Positions 46,942-58,299 of a stretch of DNA of 64,000 nucleotides are shown here, piece after piece. Source of the DNA: Psylliodes chrysocephalus (taxonomy: Eukaryota; Arthropoda; Insecta; Coleoptera; Chrysomelidae); NCBI GenBank assembly GCA_927349885.1, contig OV651821.1:50750168-50814167 (forward strand), written 5' to 3'. The position numbers were made by a program, and so were the translations under genes. Numbering within the stretch: position 1 is the stretch's first letter; each line of letters starts with the position of its first letter. The notes beneath the pieces were generated by a model that was given only the letters and a program-made list of their open reading frames with translations, had not been told where the DNA came from and ran no database searches.

Positions 46942-47220
46942 CTATACTTTCTCCACGACTATTATAGACTGTTATACAGTGTGATCTCAAAATCTAAACA
47001 TTTTATATAGTTGAGATTTTGGCAAGGAATAACAAAAGATCAAATAACTAAGTAAGCGTAGTGTTTTAAAGAGATTTTTATTGTTAAATAAATTAGTTAA
47101 CTACATTGATAATAGAGGTAGGTACTTAACAAAACTATGAAAATTAAAGTTAAGCAACGATAATTCTTGTATTTATGAACAATTCATGTGAACTTATAAA
47201 TTCTAAATGTGGACAATATA

Positions 47221-48662
47221 TAAAAAGTTTGAAAATTACCTTAAGGGATTCAATATCATATGTTTTTCATTTATAAGACATATGTATTTTTTACATATTT
47301 ATGAAATTGTTTTCAAATAAACTAATATTGATTAATAAAACTAAACTAATGTTGATAAAAATGCAATATTTGCTGACACATAAATATTCAGACACGTTAG
47401 TAAAACAAATAATAGCAAGCCATGGAAACAAAAAAAAGTGTTTCTATTTTGACATTTTAACTTGAGAATTAATTCGATTATCAATTGGCTCCAAAATGTC
47501 GCGTGGTAAAGCAACAAATGGTGCAATTAGAGAATTAATAGTAAAACTGTTAAACCAAGGAAAAACCTTTCGGGATATTGCTAAACAAATAAATGTCGCA
47601 AAGCCCACGGTGTCAGATACTGTGAAAAAATATGGAGAAACGGGTTCAACTCAAATTTCAAGACATGGTGCTGGTCGGCTACGCAAAGTCACTTCCCTAA
47701 TGCAAAGATCTCTTGTTCGGATTTGTAAAACTGATCGCCGAAGTACTGTAAGGGAAATAACAGCAAAATGGAAAAATAATTGGAAATGTTTCACGAGAAA
47801 CGTTTCGTCGCTGGATCCATAAGTCTGGTTTACATTTTTATGAGGTACGTAGGTTACGTTTAAGGAAAAACAAAAGAAAAGACGATTAGCGTGGGCAAAG
47901 GAACGGGCAATGTGGACTTTTGAAGACTGGATGAATCAAAATTTGATGTTTGCGTGGGTGACCATCGAACACGTGTTATAAGAAACAAAAATAAAGCCTT
48001 TCACAAATACTGCCTAAAGAGAAAAATAAAATTTCCATCAGGTGTTATGGTATGGGGAAGCATGTCTGGTTTTAGTGTTGGAAAACTGCACTTTATAGAC
48101 GGAATTGTAAACGCAGAAAAATATCAGAACATTCTTGAAACCAATTTGTTAGTGTCAATTCCAATTTTATCACCTGATGGAAACTTCACTTTTCAACAAG
48201 ATGGCGCCTCTTGCCATACAGCCAAGACCACAAGAAAGTGGCTGCAGGACAACAATATTTTCGTCCTTGACTGGCCCTCCAGTAGCCCTGATCTAAATAT
48301 AATCGAAAGTGTATGGCAATTAAGAAATGATCCACAGCGCAACATTTCTGATTTGCGGGTAAAATTGCAAAATATATGGGATTCTTTTACCGCGGAAGAT
48401 TGCGAAAAGCTTGTTAAAACTATGCCTGATAGAATAAAAGCTGTTATTAAAGCAAAGGGATATGCAACCAGCTATTGATGTGATTTGTCCGAACATTTAT
48501 GTGTCAATAAATATGCATTATTATCAACATTAGCTTAGTTTTATTGATCAATATCAGTTTATTTGAAAACAATATCATAAATATGATGTAAAACAATACA
48601 TATTATGTCTTATAAATGAAAAACATGATATTGAATCCCTTAAGGAAATTTTCAAACTTTTA
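47221..48662 (+). mobile_element. Tc1-like element with ~190-bp inverted ends
   Basis: The left end (aaaagtttgaaaattacctt, aagggattcaatatcat) is repeated inverted on the right (atgatattgaatcccttaag, gaaattttcaaactttta). Homology continues to about 47415 and from about 48487, with tgatattgatcaata-like words. A single transposase gene lies between. The size of about 1.44 kb suits Tc1 elements with long inverted ends. Confidence 0.75.
47496..48478 (+). pseudogene. Tc1-like DD34E transposase, frameshifted
   Basis: Starts MSRGKATNGAIRELIVKLLN with a paired-type helix-turn-helix (GKTFRDIAKQINVAKPTVSD). Catalytic residues are D in LDESKFDVCVGDHRT, D in TFQQDGASCHTAKTT and E in SSSPDLNIIESVW; the spacing between the last two is 34, so DD34E. 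Codons around 47790-47935 are out of frame (the sequence still reads as GNVSRETFRRWIHKSGLHFY in another frame), so at least two frame breaks occur. The rest is well preserved, which suggests a fairly young copy. Confidence 0.8.
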
Positions 48663-48679
48663 CGAAAAATCAGTTGATA

Positions 48680-49372
48680 TCCGAACATTTTTGTGTTAGG
48701 GCTCGTTTTAGATTTTTATATGAACCAATATTTATTGTTATATTGGAACAATTCGTTAAATTTAGTGGTGTTGCCTTGCAATCAAGGTTTACATTTTTAT
48801 TCACGGAGTTAACCGATGTAGAGGATAATGCAGAGGATGATTATGGTAAGAGGTTGCTTCAGTTTGTTGGCTGAATGGAGTCTACAATTTTATTGGCTAT
48901 ATTCATTTTATTTCTAAATGATTTATCTATGTAGGTATACTTCTGCCACAGCGATGCCTTGCCAACCCCCATGCCTTTTTAAAGCTGTATTATCTCCACC
49001 AGCATCAATCAGTAAAGTGGCAGACGATCTTCGGAAACTGTCCGGTATATTTCTCCGGGTTTGGCAATTCCAAAAAAGTAGCTATTTGTTTTTCCATTGC
49101 TGCAAATTTTTTTATTCCAATTCTCTGAATGGTGCATTTTCCTTTTTGGTAATTCAAGAAAAATGAAGATATTGTAATATGTGACGGGCGAAGTTCTGCA
49201 TATTTCTTATATATTTGGTAAAAATGTCCAGTCACTGTAAAATTTCTAACAATTTTTGTTTTAGGAATTGTAACTAATATAGTTGACCCAAGTCTTGAAT
49301 ATCTTCAACATTCATTGAAAGCATTTCATTTACCCGATAAGCACCCATTAAGCCCATAATCAATGCAACCTT
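48680..49372 (-). pseudogene. Tyrosine recombinase relic, catalytic domain
   Basis: On minus from 49372: VALIMGLMGAYRVNEMLSMN then VEDIQDLG, a 1-base frame break, ILVTIPKTKIVRNFTVTGHF, FFLNYQKGKCTIQRIGIKKF, AATFLELP-like KQIATFLELPNPEKYTG, then ALKRHGGWQGIAVAEVYL. This gives the box I Arg (GAYR), the late H-x-x-W-like RHGGW and the nucleophilic Tyr (AEVY). The expected H-x-x-R after YTG reads QFPKI, so the central pair is lost. The tail LTNCSNITINI fits the family C terminus. It belongs to the same family as the relic at 1259-4915 but covers the complementary half. Confidence 0.65.
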
Positions 49373-49794
49373 AAAAATTCATGTTAATAGTAATAATTTG
49401 TTAACAGTAGAATATACTCGTATTATAAATGGTTATAAAGGTATAGGTATTATTGTCTATTGTTGAACCAAAATCTTAAAACACAGCTTAATAGCTTTAC
49501 AGTAGCTAGAGTCACATTTTTCGTAAAAATTGAAAGATAATGGTCTTAGTTTGTCTCAATTTTCTCTGATCCGAGACTTGTTCCCGACTCAGGATTCATG
49601 TGCAGTGTCCAGCCCTGACATCATTAAATAAGGTTATCAATGTTTTTTTTTCGGGCCAAGCCACAACCAACTTTTTTGGTTTTGAGTTATCTAAGTGAGC
49701 ATATTAACTACCTTTTCAAAACTAACCGGTAGTATTGTGCTAACAACCGTATTTTTTTTTAATTTTAATTTAATTATATTAATACCTTAAAAAA

Positions 49795-49875
49795 AGACGA
49801 ACGCACTCGGGATCGAACCCGAATCGTTTGCGTGGCAGTACAGAACGCTAACCGCTACACCAACCAAACGCCTCG
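49795..49875 (-). repeat. tRNA-like SINE head or tRNA pseudogene (Gly-like)
   Basis: On minus: GGTGTAGCGGTTAGCG (A box), CTGCCACGC (anticodon-loop-like, GCC) and TTCGGGTTCGATCCCGAG (T arm with intact pairing). The anticodon stem and acceptor stem do not pair well, so it is not a functional tRNA gene. A non-tRNA A/T-rich tail follows toward 49640. Confidence 0.55.
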
Positions 49876-49899
49876 TTAAGAGCTGCCTTCTGTTGTAAC

Positions 49900-51165
49900 G
49901 CGAAGGTAACTATCATATCGTACACTCTTAGTCATCATTCGTTTCCTGCAATGATTTACACCAGTTTACACCAGAAAATACCACTTAACGAGGCATTTTA
50001 GCCACTAATTTTGGCGAATTTTAAAAATAATTAATAAGACATTAAGACATAAAAATCACTAACACTTAAAACAAAACGATAAAGCCACTTTAAGGCAAAA
50101 TTCATTAAATATTCGTGGCACAATTATTAACAGCCCAGCAAAGAACTGAAAACAATCGAGAACGAGAAATCATTAACGCGCAAGATGGACAAGCGACAAG
50201 CCATCAAAAATGGATGTTGATTGGCCAGTGAGAATCACACTATACGCACGTTGCCAAATTGCTTAAAATTAATCAAAGTGCCCAGAAAATAATAGCAGTA
50301 TTTATAATAACCGGGCAGTGTAATAAATTATTATAGACAAATACAAAATTATTAAATGGCCCGACTGTATTGGGCATTATAAATAATGCCTGGAATAATC
50401 AAATTGCCCGTAACATATACATATTCTAGATATTATTATCTAATTTATTTTGCCAAAATTTAATTTTTTTAAAAAATTTACTTTTTGAGATATCCTTGTC
50501 CGAAAATTATAAGGGGTGCTGTAATCACCTTAAACATTTTTAATTTTGCAAATACACAATTGTATTTTTTTGCGCACTCGGTACAAAAAAAATCGAAGTT
50601 TCTCAACGCGAATCGTATTTATTATTAATAAGCAAAAAAAAAAAATTAAATAAATATTTCTACAAGCCTAGTTAAAGTCCATCCGTGGACACACTATTAT
50701 ATGTAATTATTTTAAAACATTTGCTTGGAAATTTTGATAAATGATTTTTATGTTTATGGTTTAGTATTTTTATTTATTTTTCAAAAGTTTTTATAAGATA
50801 AGTAAAAAAGTAAATTTTTCTCACTTTTGACTTTTTAAATCTTTAAAAATATAATTTTAAGAGATTATTTTCCCCCGTATGTACTGATTATTAAAAAGCA
50901 TTAAGTAGAAAATTTTTGCTTTACGTACTTAAGCAGTACCTCTCTAGAATTTAAGATGTTAGAAGCAAAAAATAGAAGTGTGCCTTTTATGAATTATAAT
51001 TTTGAACACTTCTTAATTTTTTATTTTTTTTTTGGATCACCATAAAAGGAGTTTAAATGCGATTTTATATTGAACATATTAAAATTTCAATGAATATTTG
51101 AAGGATTTTTGATTTACTGTAAAAATTACCAGCATAATAGTTCCAAATGATAATTTAATTATTAT
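49900..51165. other. No gene recognised
   Basis: AT-rich, without coding or clear repeat signal. Confidence 0.4.
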
Positions 51166-51169
51166 CAGA

Positions 51170-51574
51170 ATTATACATTCCAACGACCTGTCAAAATGCT
51201 GCCAGTAGGAACTGATAATTTAGATATGGCAACCCTGTGGGCCTGTTGTGATTGACAGGGTCAATGATACGTATATAGTTATGTAGATTTCTCAAAGAGG
51301 GTCGTTTGCGAGCGGCCATATTGCCTGGCAAGGGTTCATTAATTTGAATCGGTCTAGCAAAAATGTGTTTCAGCATTTAAATATATTAAAAAAAAATATT
51401 ACATTTTTACTTCAAGACATAAGCTTGTTTATTTTTAAAAACATCGATGATCAATCTATATAACTATCTATATCATTGACCCTGTCAAATCACCAGGCCT
51501 ACAGTGTTGCCATATCATAACCTGTCAGTGGCCTGTCATTACTTACGGGCAACCATTTTGTTTGGAATACCTAT
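51170..51574. mobile_element. ATTAGGCATTCC-family MITE, longer subtype, copy A
   Basis: The diverged left end ATTATACATTCCAACGACC is followed by ctgccagtaggaactg, ggcaaccctgtgggcctg and tgacagggtcaatgatac. The right end returns these inverted (tcattgaccctgtcaaatca, ttgccatatcata) to TTTGGAATACCTAT. It is separated by only about 10 bp from the next copy. Confidence 0.65.
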
Positions 51575-51584
51575 TATCAAAACT

Positions 51585-52001
51585 ATTAGGCATTCCAAAC
51601 TGAATGGCTACCAGTGGGTTTTGACGTGTTATGATATGGCAAAATTATGGCAACCCTGTAGGCCTGGTGATTTGACAAGATCAATGAAATAGATAGTTAC
51701 ATAGATTGATCATCCATATTTTTCAGAATAAACATAAGCTTATGCCTTAAAGTAAAAATATAAGCAATTATTATTTTTAAATACCTAAAGGCTAAAAATT
51801 GGTTTTAAAACACATTTTTGCTAAACCGATTCAAATTAATAAATATTTACCAGACAATATGGCCGCTCGTAAACGACCAGCTTTGAGCAATCTATATAAC
51901 TATATATGTATCATTGACACTGTTAATGACAACAGGGTTGCCATATCTAAACTGTCATTACCCACTGGTAGCCATTTGGACAGGTCGTTGGAATGCCTAA
52001 T
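51585..52001. mobile_element. ATTAGGCATTCC-family MITE, longer subtype, copy B
   Basis: Starts ATTAGGCATTCCAAACTG and ends CAGGTCGTTGGAATGCCTAAT. The interior is in inverted order relative to copy A. A matching copy with very similar sequence is at 57870-58295. Confidence 0.75.
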
Positions 52002-52110
52002 TATATAGCAGGGGCAGAAGTTGGAAACGCTTTTGATAGGTAGATAGGGGGTAAACGTCAAACCACGTCGGACGACTTCGAGAATTTCGCGGTAATGTTT
52101 ATCTGCAGTG

Positions 52111-52160
52111 TAATTTCATAGAATTTCATAAAATTTCATAGAATTTCATAGAATTTCGTA
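52111..52160 (+). repeat. Five exact-length 10-bp tandem units
   Basis: Five consecutive 10-bp units of gaatttcata with single-base variants. Confidence 0.8.
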
Positions 52161-52389
52161 GAATAAGTAACTTTAAATTGTTACCGGCGAAAAATAAACT
52201 TTAAAATTAAAAATAGGTTCTTAAAAATCCAAAATCTACAAACTACGTACATAATGATCTTAAAAGTGAACAAACTAGATAGTAGATAAAATGATAAAAG
52301 TCCTAATCAGCGTTTTCTTGGAAATTAGGAACTCGAATAATGCCAACATCTGCAGGATCGTGAATCACTGTTACTAGGGCAGATATAAT

Positions 52390-52655
52390 TAGTGGAACCG
52401 GACAGTTGTTTGTATTTATGGACTAGAATTATTTATTAAACAAATATTATAATATCCCAAATCATAATTCTACAAAATCTCAACAGGTATTCACAATTTA
52501 TTAAACTATTTACACGAAATTGTTATTAACATCTATAAAATAATTTTGTACGCCAATGTATCGCGTCCACTTCGGTTAGTTCCGCCGCAAAATTGTCAAG
52601 TTCTGTGTATGAAGTGGGAGAACTGCGGAAACAATTTCCTACTTCTGTCCCTGCT
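52390..52655 (+). repeat. Dispersed repeat, copy 2
   Basis: Second copy of the repeat at 42370-42645, same orientation, with ggaaccggacagttgtttgt at its left and tgtgtatgaagtgggagaac at its right. Confidence 0.55.
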
Positions 52656-52876
52656 TTACCAACGTTAAAATTATTAGTCTTTTAGAGGATCTTAAAATAA
52701 GCTATACGCCTCCACTCGATTAAAAACGGAACTACTCATTTATACATTATCGTGATCTTAACGTTTTCGAACATTTTTATCGTTTTCAATTATGATTTAA
52801 TATTGCATTTAAAATAAAGAAGTAATTATTTCGAAAAATAGGGTCCGATTACAATAATTAGAAGAACACCGCTTCG

Positions 52877-54878
52877 TCATAACTATAAAGACTAGAGATA
52901 AGGAGACGAATCGGCATACTCTAAATACGGTCCCAAAAAACGCATGCTAATTGAGCTTCTATAATTAACCGCATAGGCGCTGGTACTGCATACGCTGTTC
53001 AAAATACATGACTTCTTATGGGAATTATACATAATTTTGTCAAAATAATAAAAATAAACTTGTTTACAGCTAAATAAAGCACAGAACATACTGTTGTATT
53101 TATTTCTAAATAAGTCTTACATGTTTTAATTGATAAATTATTTAATTTTATCTATTTAAAATACAAATTAGGTATGTATGACAAAATTCGAAAAGGTTTC
53201 TTAATTGCTGAAATTTGATAAGTACAATTTTGTGGAATTTTTTTTTTAATTGAACCAATATATAGTTTTAAGAGTAAAATAAAACACAGTTAACAGATTT
53301 TTTATTGTTGTAATACAAGTATAAAGGGAGATTTGGGAAGGTACATGGTATTATCTCATCCTTTAATTTCAGCTTTCTCCCTTTTTATTTTGCCAACAGT
53401 ACCATCAGTAAAAATAGTCTCAATATTTGATAATATCTTCTAAAAAGTATAGAACAGCATCATCTCTAGAAAGTGCTTTATCGGCACTAGGAACGATATA
53501 TATGCTGTCACTGTTCTAAACTTTTAGCACGACATAAGAAACAATCGGCAGGCTCACTTGCCGCTGATCGCATACAAATATTATACAAAGAAAATTTGAC
53601 CTTAGCGACGCCATTCGGGGGTCTTAGTCAGGGCCGCTGGATTAAAGACTATTTAAACATTTTGTAATAAAATAAGGTATTGATAGACAGGGTCGTATTA
53701 AAACAAAAAGGTAAAAATTTACATAAAATATATTTTAATTTAACTTATAAGAACAGCATTAAGAAAGACAATATGCTCTACAGATTGCGCCAAATAATTA
53801 GCTAGTTTTTATTGACACAACGGTGGAATCGGCCCTTAATAACATATACGAGGTTGATCCTTACTAGTCCTACGAATTTCATGCAGCCTTACAAGTAAAG
53901 CATCCCCATCTGCTTCGCAGTTTTCAGTTCCAGAATGTAATAAATTTAAACATTGCAATTTTTTGAACGTCCTTTGATATTGGACCGGTGCAAGGTTTAC
54001 ATTAAGAGTTGCCGATTCATCACAGCAATTTGGCAACATGTTTACCTTCAGCGACATATGGAATAGTTTTGTGCAATTAATACTCAGTCGGTAATATAGA
54101 AAGATGTAATGCTATTTTAGTTTGAAAATTGGCGTGCTTTTGAATTTACTTCCGACAAAATATTAGAATTTTACATTTTTAATAGCATTTTTTTAATACG
54201 CATCTCATGCGTGTTAGAAAATGCCGATTGTTCCTTATGCCGTGCTTTTAGTATCCTATAAAACACATTTATAATGACACAATTGGGTCAAAAAAAAAAA
54301 AAAAAAAAAAAATAACAGTAGCAACTCTTTATCTAACATTAAAACTCTATAAAAAATAATATTTCTTTTCTAGTAAGTTAAATTTAATGCATAATTATTG
54401 TTGTTTGTAAGTCAGCATCTATAACTGTAAAATTTTATATTATAGAAACTACACTTCGTAAGATACATATTGTGACTAGTTTACAATAAATATTATATTT
54501 AGACATGAATACATTATTTTACTTACACAAAAAGCTTTAAAAAGACATTGAATTGATTTCTTCTTGTATTTTCTTTAGTTTTACATTTGATTTTTATCCT
54601 GTTTTACAATCTGAAACGACGTAAATCTTGTTTTGATATTTTTTGTCACTCATGTTAGTTGTACTCAGGTACTTTTTTTTCACATTATTTTGATTCTTTT
54701 CATCAATTTTTTAAAAAATCAGTTTATTTTACATTGACTTACATAAAAAATTGACTGCGCTTTTATTAGACATGCCAACTACAGTCAATTTCGCGAACTT
54801 TATAAAAAGAAGGACGGACATTTGAAATTTGACCATTGCCGATTCGCCTCCTTTCCTCTAATCTTCATAGTCATAACC
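52877..54878. mobile_element. 2.0-kb element with ~40-bp inverted ends
   Basis: tcataactataaagactaga, gataaggagacgaatcggca (52877-52916) is matched inverted by tgccgattcgcctcctttcc, tctaatcttcatagtcataa (from 54837), with about seven differences in 40. The interior is AT-rich and includes a 23-A run (54290-54312) and a small open frame at 53836-54057 on minus. Confidence 0.5.
53836..54057 (-). CDS. Small open frame, unrecognised
   Basis: 73 codons (MSLKVNMLPNCCDESATLNV ... LLHSGTENCEADGDALLVRL ... SKDQPRICY). It is less AT-rich than its surroundings, with balanced amino acid composition and four Cys. No family comes to mind. It could be a remnant of the gene once carried by the surrounding inverted-repeat element, or chance. 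Confidence 0.25.
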   Translation of the reverse strand: MSLKVNMLPNCCDESATLNVNLAPVQYQRTFKKLQCLNLLHSGTENCEADGDALLVRLHEIRRTSKDQPRICY

Positions 54879-55046
54879 ATTACTTCGAATTTCAAATATT
54901 ATCTATGAATAAATAAAAAATAAGTAAGTTGTTAAGTATAAAACAATATTTCCTGTATTCCTATATTAACACTCCACTAAACCCCCAGTAGCCGGCGATA
55001 ACCAATTAATTACTTTGCCAAATAATGACGTAGCTGTGTTCTTCTA

Positions 55047-56412
55047 CAGTTCATCAAATTTCTAGAGGTGTTCGACGCCCAGACATAGAACGCGCTACGT
55101 GTGACTAAGATAGCTATTGTACAGTCTGCTAAACAAGTTATTTTAAATAGTTTTTAATATTTTTAGGTAATTAAATTTTAAAAGTGTGGAATAGTTTAGG
55201 GATTAAATTGGTCTGATTGGACTTTCTTAGAACGTTTTTAAAAGCAGCTAAAGATAGTATGTAGAATTGAAAATAATTATTATGCCATAAAAGGTGTTTT
55301 GGAATTCCTTCAACCTTTTGAAATTGAGTCAGAAAATATAAATTTTATAGGATAGCGGAAAATACCTATAATTTTTTTGTAGGCCTTTGTAAATCGTGGA
55401 AATAGTTTATATTTTATTTCTACCTTATTAAGGAAAATGATACCTATTATTAATAACGGTTGTTTCTGAAACATTACTAAAATTTTCGAAATTTTGTTTT
55501 TCTACAAAATAATAAACTATACTATTTAAAAAAAAAAATATTTCTCTTATAATTTTATAAAAAATAACAGGGGAATATTTACATTTCTTGATCTATTAAA
55601 CAAAACGATAAATTATCTCGACGAATGACACCATGTTCTAGTACGGAAGCTAGCTTTACATTTTTGTTGGTGGTTTCATGGGTTTCATATCAATTTTTTG
55701 TAATTGTAGTTTACACGTACATATACCTCTTAACACTTGTTTGCTTTATTAAAAAAGTGTGTTGTTGTGATTTACGTCGAAATAAGTCAAAAACAACTTG
55801 AAACCCCATCTAAAATCAAAAAGGAGAAACGGAAAAAAATTGAGCCTGTAAATGAACACAACTCAGAAACAAAAATAGCTATCTAATAATAAAAAAATAA
55901 AATTTGATTCTTGTGCAGCTTCATCTATATCATTAACTGTTTTTGGTTTTTTAATGGTTTTTCTTGGTGATGAAAATTCCGATATCTCACGGTTATCAAT
56001 TCTTTTTTTCTCTCCAGAAATGCGGACGACAGTGTTTTTAGATACTCCTGTGGCTGCAGCAACACGATCATTTACATTTTTAAATGGTATTGAAGGTGAA
56101 TTAAGTTTCCTTCTCTTCTCATAAACTCTATAACATTGGCTATTATTTCGCGAGATTGACTGTTAATCACGCGGCCTCTTAATTTGCTATTAAACTCCAT
56201 ACTTAGGTTCTATTAAACTGTAATGAGCAAAAAATACAAACGAAAATAAAAGAAATATTTTAGCGAAATTTACATCTGACATTTACGTCTGAATGAAATA
56301 GTGAAATACTTGATGCGCAGAGTGTACTTTCATTGCGTAAATCCGTCGGGATGCCTGTCAGTAGTGCTTTCTCTGTCTAGCCGTCGAAAGCCTCTAGAAA
56401 TTTGATGAACTG
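55047..56412. mobile_element. Tc1/mariner-type element with TA target site
   Basis: CAGTTCATCAAATTTCTAGAGG (55047) and its inverted form ending GAAATTTGATGAACTG (56412) are flanked by TA on both sides. Homology continues inward for about 20 bp past the first block. A transposase N terminus reads on minus inside (55905-56200). The element is internally deleted. Confidence 0.7.
55905..56200 (-). pseudogene. N-terminal DNA-binding part of an IS630/Tc1-like transposase
   Basis: MEFNSKLRGRVINSQSREII then ANVIEFMRREGN, a frame break, IPFKNVNDRVAAATGVSKNT, VVRISGEKKRI and FSSPRKTIKKPKTV before the frame is lost. The S-x-x-REI-x-x-NV-x-x-F-x-x-E and ATGVS-x-x-TV-x-RI blocks match the paired-like helix-turn-helix of a transposase family widespread in insects. 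The DDE core is deleted. Confidence 0.6.
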
Positions 56413-56414
56413 TA

Positions 56415-57110
56415 ATAGAGAACTTCTATACAAGGGAAGTGCAACCAACTTGGCAAAATAAAATTGACACTAATGACATAAGAAATCGGGTCACATAAAG
56501 AGTCTGTTTCTTAGTTTGCTTTTTGGTTTTTCCTATCTACTTTCATGCCATTTGCATACCTTGTTGTACCCGTAACGTGAAAAGGACTTTTTATTTTAGG
56601 GTATTTTACATTTAAAGGTTGAAACATTTTGTCAATGTCAGCTGTCAATTATGTTGATGGTAGAACACAGGCGCAACCATAGATGGGCCAACGTAACTAA
56701 TATTGTATGTTGGTTGTATATTGTATAGAACTTGTATTCGTTGCAGCAGCATTTTGCAATCGACATAAATAAGTAAAACCAAATGAGAAAAAAATGTTTC
56801 AAGAAAGCAGGAGAAACACAAATAGACTAATAACAACAAAAAATAAAATGCAATGCTACGCTTATGTTTTGACATTATCGACAGCTAATATTGACAAATG
56901 TTTTCAACCTTTAAATGTAAAATACCCTAAAATAAAAACTCTTTTTTACGTTACGGGTACAACATGGTATCTAAACGGCATAAAAGTAGATAAGAAAAAC
57001 CAAAAATTTAACAGAAAAACAGCCTCTTTATGTGACCCGATTTCTTATGTCATTAGTGTCAAAAAAATTTGTCAAGTTGGTTGCACTTCCCTTGTATAGA
57101 AGTCCTCTAT
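56415..57110. mobile_element. Fold-back MITE with ~240-bp arms
   Basis: agagaacttctatacaaggg, aagtgcaaccaacttg at 56418 is mirrored by caagttggttgcacttccct, tgtatagaagtcctct ending near 57108. Pairing continues inward through gacccgatttcttatgtcat and taccctaaaataaaaa to about 56655/56868, leaving a ~215-bp loop. It directly abuts the element at 55047-56412. Confidence 0.7.
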
Positions 57111-57535
57111 TGTAATCGGACCCTACATAATAATGGTCTGGTAAGTGCTGCCCTCGCTTTAGACGCACCGAAATTTTTATTTTTGTGTCGTCACTGTCGG
57201 CGATAGAACACAACCTAAAAATATTGCACAACTTGTTTGTTAATGTTTTTAAAAACTAATAAACCACTAAAACCCAAACTGTTTAGTTTATACAAATATG
57301 TATTCTTAACGTAACTATAGAAAAAAAAACGAAAAATGGGATAAAAACATTTTCTCAGACATGTTAACAAATTTCAATCATCTGAAATGTAAGTGGTTTC
57401 CGCGAGTGTATTAGGTGGCGTTGCGATTTTAATATCGAATCTCTTTGTCAGACTAATATTTTTTATAGATTCGATATAGTTATACATCAAATGTAATTAA
57501 TGTCAATAATAAAGAGGATAAAATAAATTTTTTTT

Positions 57536-57823
57536 ATTAGACATTCCGACGACCTGTCTAACAATAGCTGCCATAGAGAAGGACTGGTATATCTAAGGGG
57601 GTTGCGACCTAACTTTAGTGCTTTTTATTCAAAATAGTAGTCGCCAAGAGAAAATGTATAAGCGGTTTTTTAAAAATAAGATGTTCATGGTATTACTAGC
57701 TTAAGCTGACTACTATTTCTCCCTAGCCTGAGTGGCTTCTTCATTAATTTACTGGTCTATGTCGCAACTCCTTAGATATACCAACCCTTCCCTTTGGTAG
57801 CCATTTTATTTAGAATACCTAAC
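57536..57823. mobile_element. ATTAGGCATTCC-family MITE, short subtype
   Basis: Starts ATTAGACATTCCGACGACC and ends TTTAGAATACCTAAC, with ggggttgcgacctaac and tagtcgccaagag inside, as in 27848-28161. Confidence 0.65.
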
Positions 57824-57869
57824 AAGTAAGTATTGATAGAAACATGTCAGATGTAAGCTGGCAGGTAGT

Positions 57870-58295
57870 ATTAGGCATTCCAACGACCTGTCCAAATGGC
57901 TACCAGTGGGTAGTGACAGTTTAGATATGGCAAACCTGTTGTCATGTTGTCATTAACAGGGTCAATGATACATATATAGTTATATAGATTGCTCAAAGCT
58001 GGTCGTTTACGAGCGGCCATATTGCCTGGCAAATATTTATTAATTTGAATCGGTTTAACAAAAATGTGTTTTAAAACCAATTTTTAGCCTTTAGATATTT
58101 AAAAAAAAAGAATTGCCTACATTTTTACTTCAAGGCATAAGCTTATGTTTATTTTGAAAAATATGGATAATCAATCTATGTAATTATCTATTTCATTGAC
58201 CTTGTCAAATCACCAGGTCTACAGGGTTGCCATAATTTTGCAATATCATAACCCGTCAAAGCCCACTGGTAGGCATTCAGTTTGGAATGCCTAAT
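57870..58295. mobile_element. ATTAGGCATTCC-family MITE, longer subtype, copy C
   Basis: Starts ATTAGGCATTCCAACGACC and ends GTTTGGAATGCCTAAT. It shares gagcggccatattgcctggc and caatgatacatatatagtta with the copies at 51170-52001 and lies about 47 bp from the short-subtype copy. Confidence 0.75.
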
Positions 58296-58299
58296 TCTA

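Larger units (their letters stand above)
52841..57123. repeat. 4.3-kb segment bounded by an exact 16-bp inverted repeat
   Basis: GGGTCCGATTACAATA (52841-52856) and TATTGTAATCGGACCC (57108-57123) are perfect inverted copies. Within the segment are three further inverted-repeat units: 52877-54878, 55047-56412 and 56415-57110. Whether the outer pair are ends of one element or remnants of one split by later insertions is open. Confidence 0.45.

Noticed and set aside
49795..49875. Functional tRNA-Gly gene
   Set aside because: The T arm is good but the acceptor and anticodon stems do not pair, and an A-rich tail follows, as in a SINE or tRNA pseudogene.
54290..54312. 23-A run as a retroposon tail
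   Set aside because: No target duplication or processed gene sequence is visible next to it.
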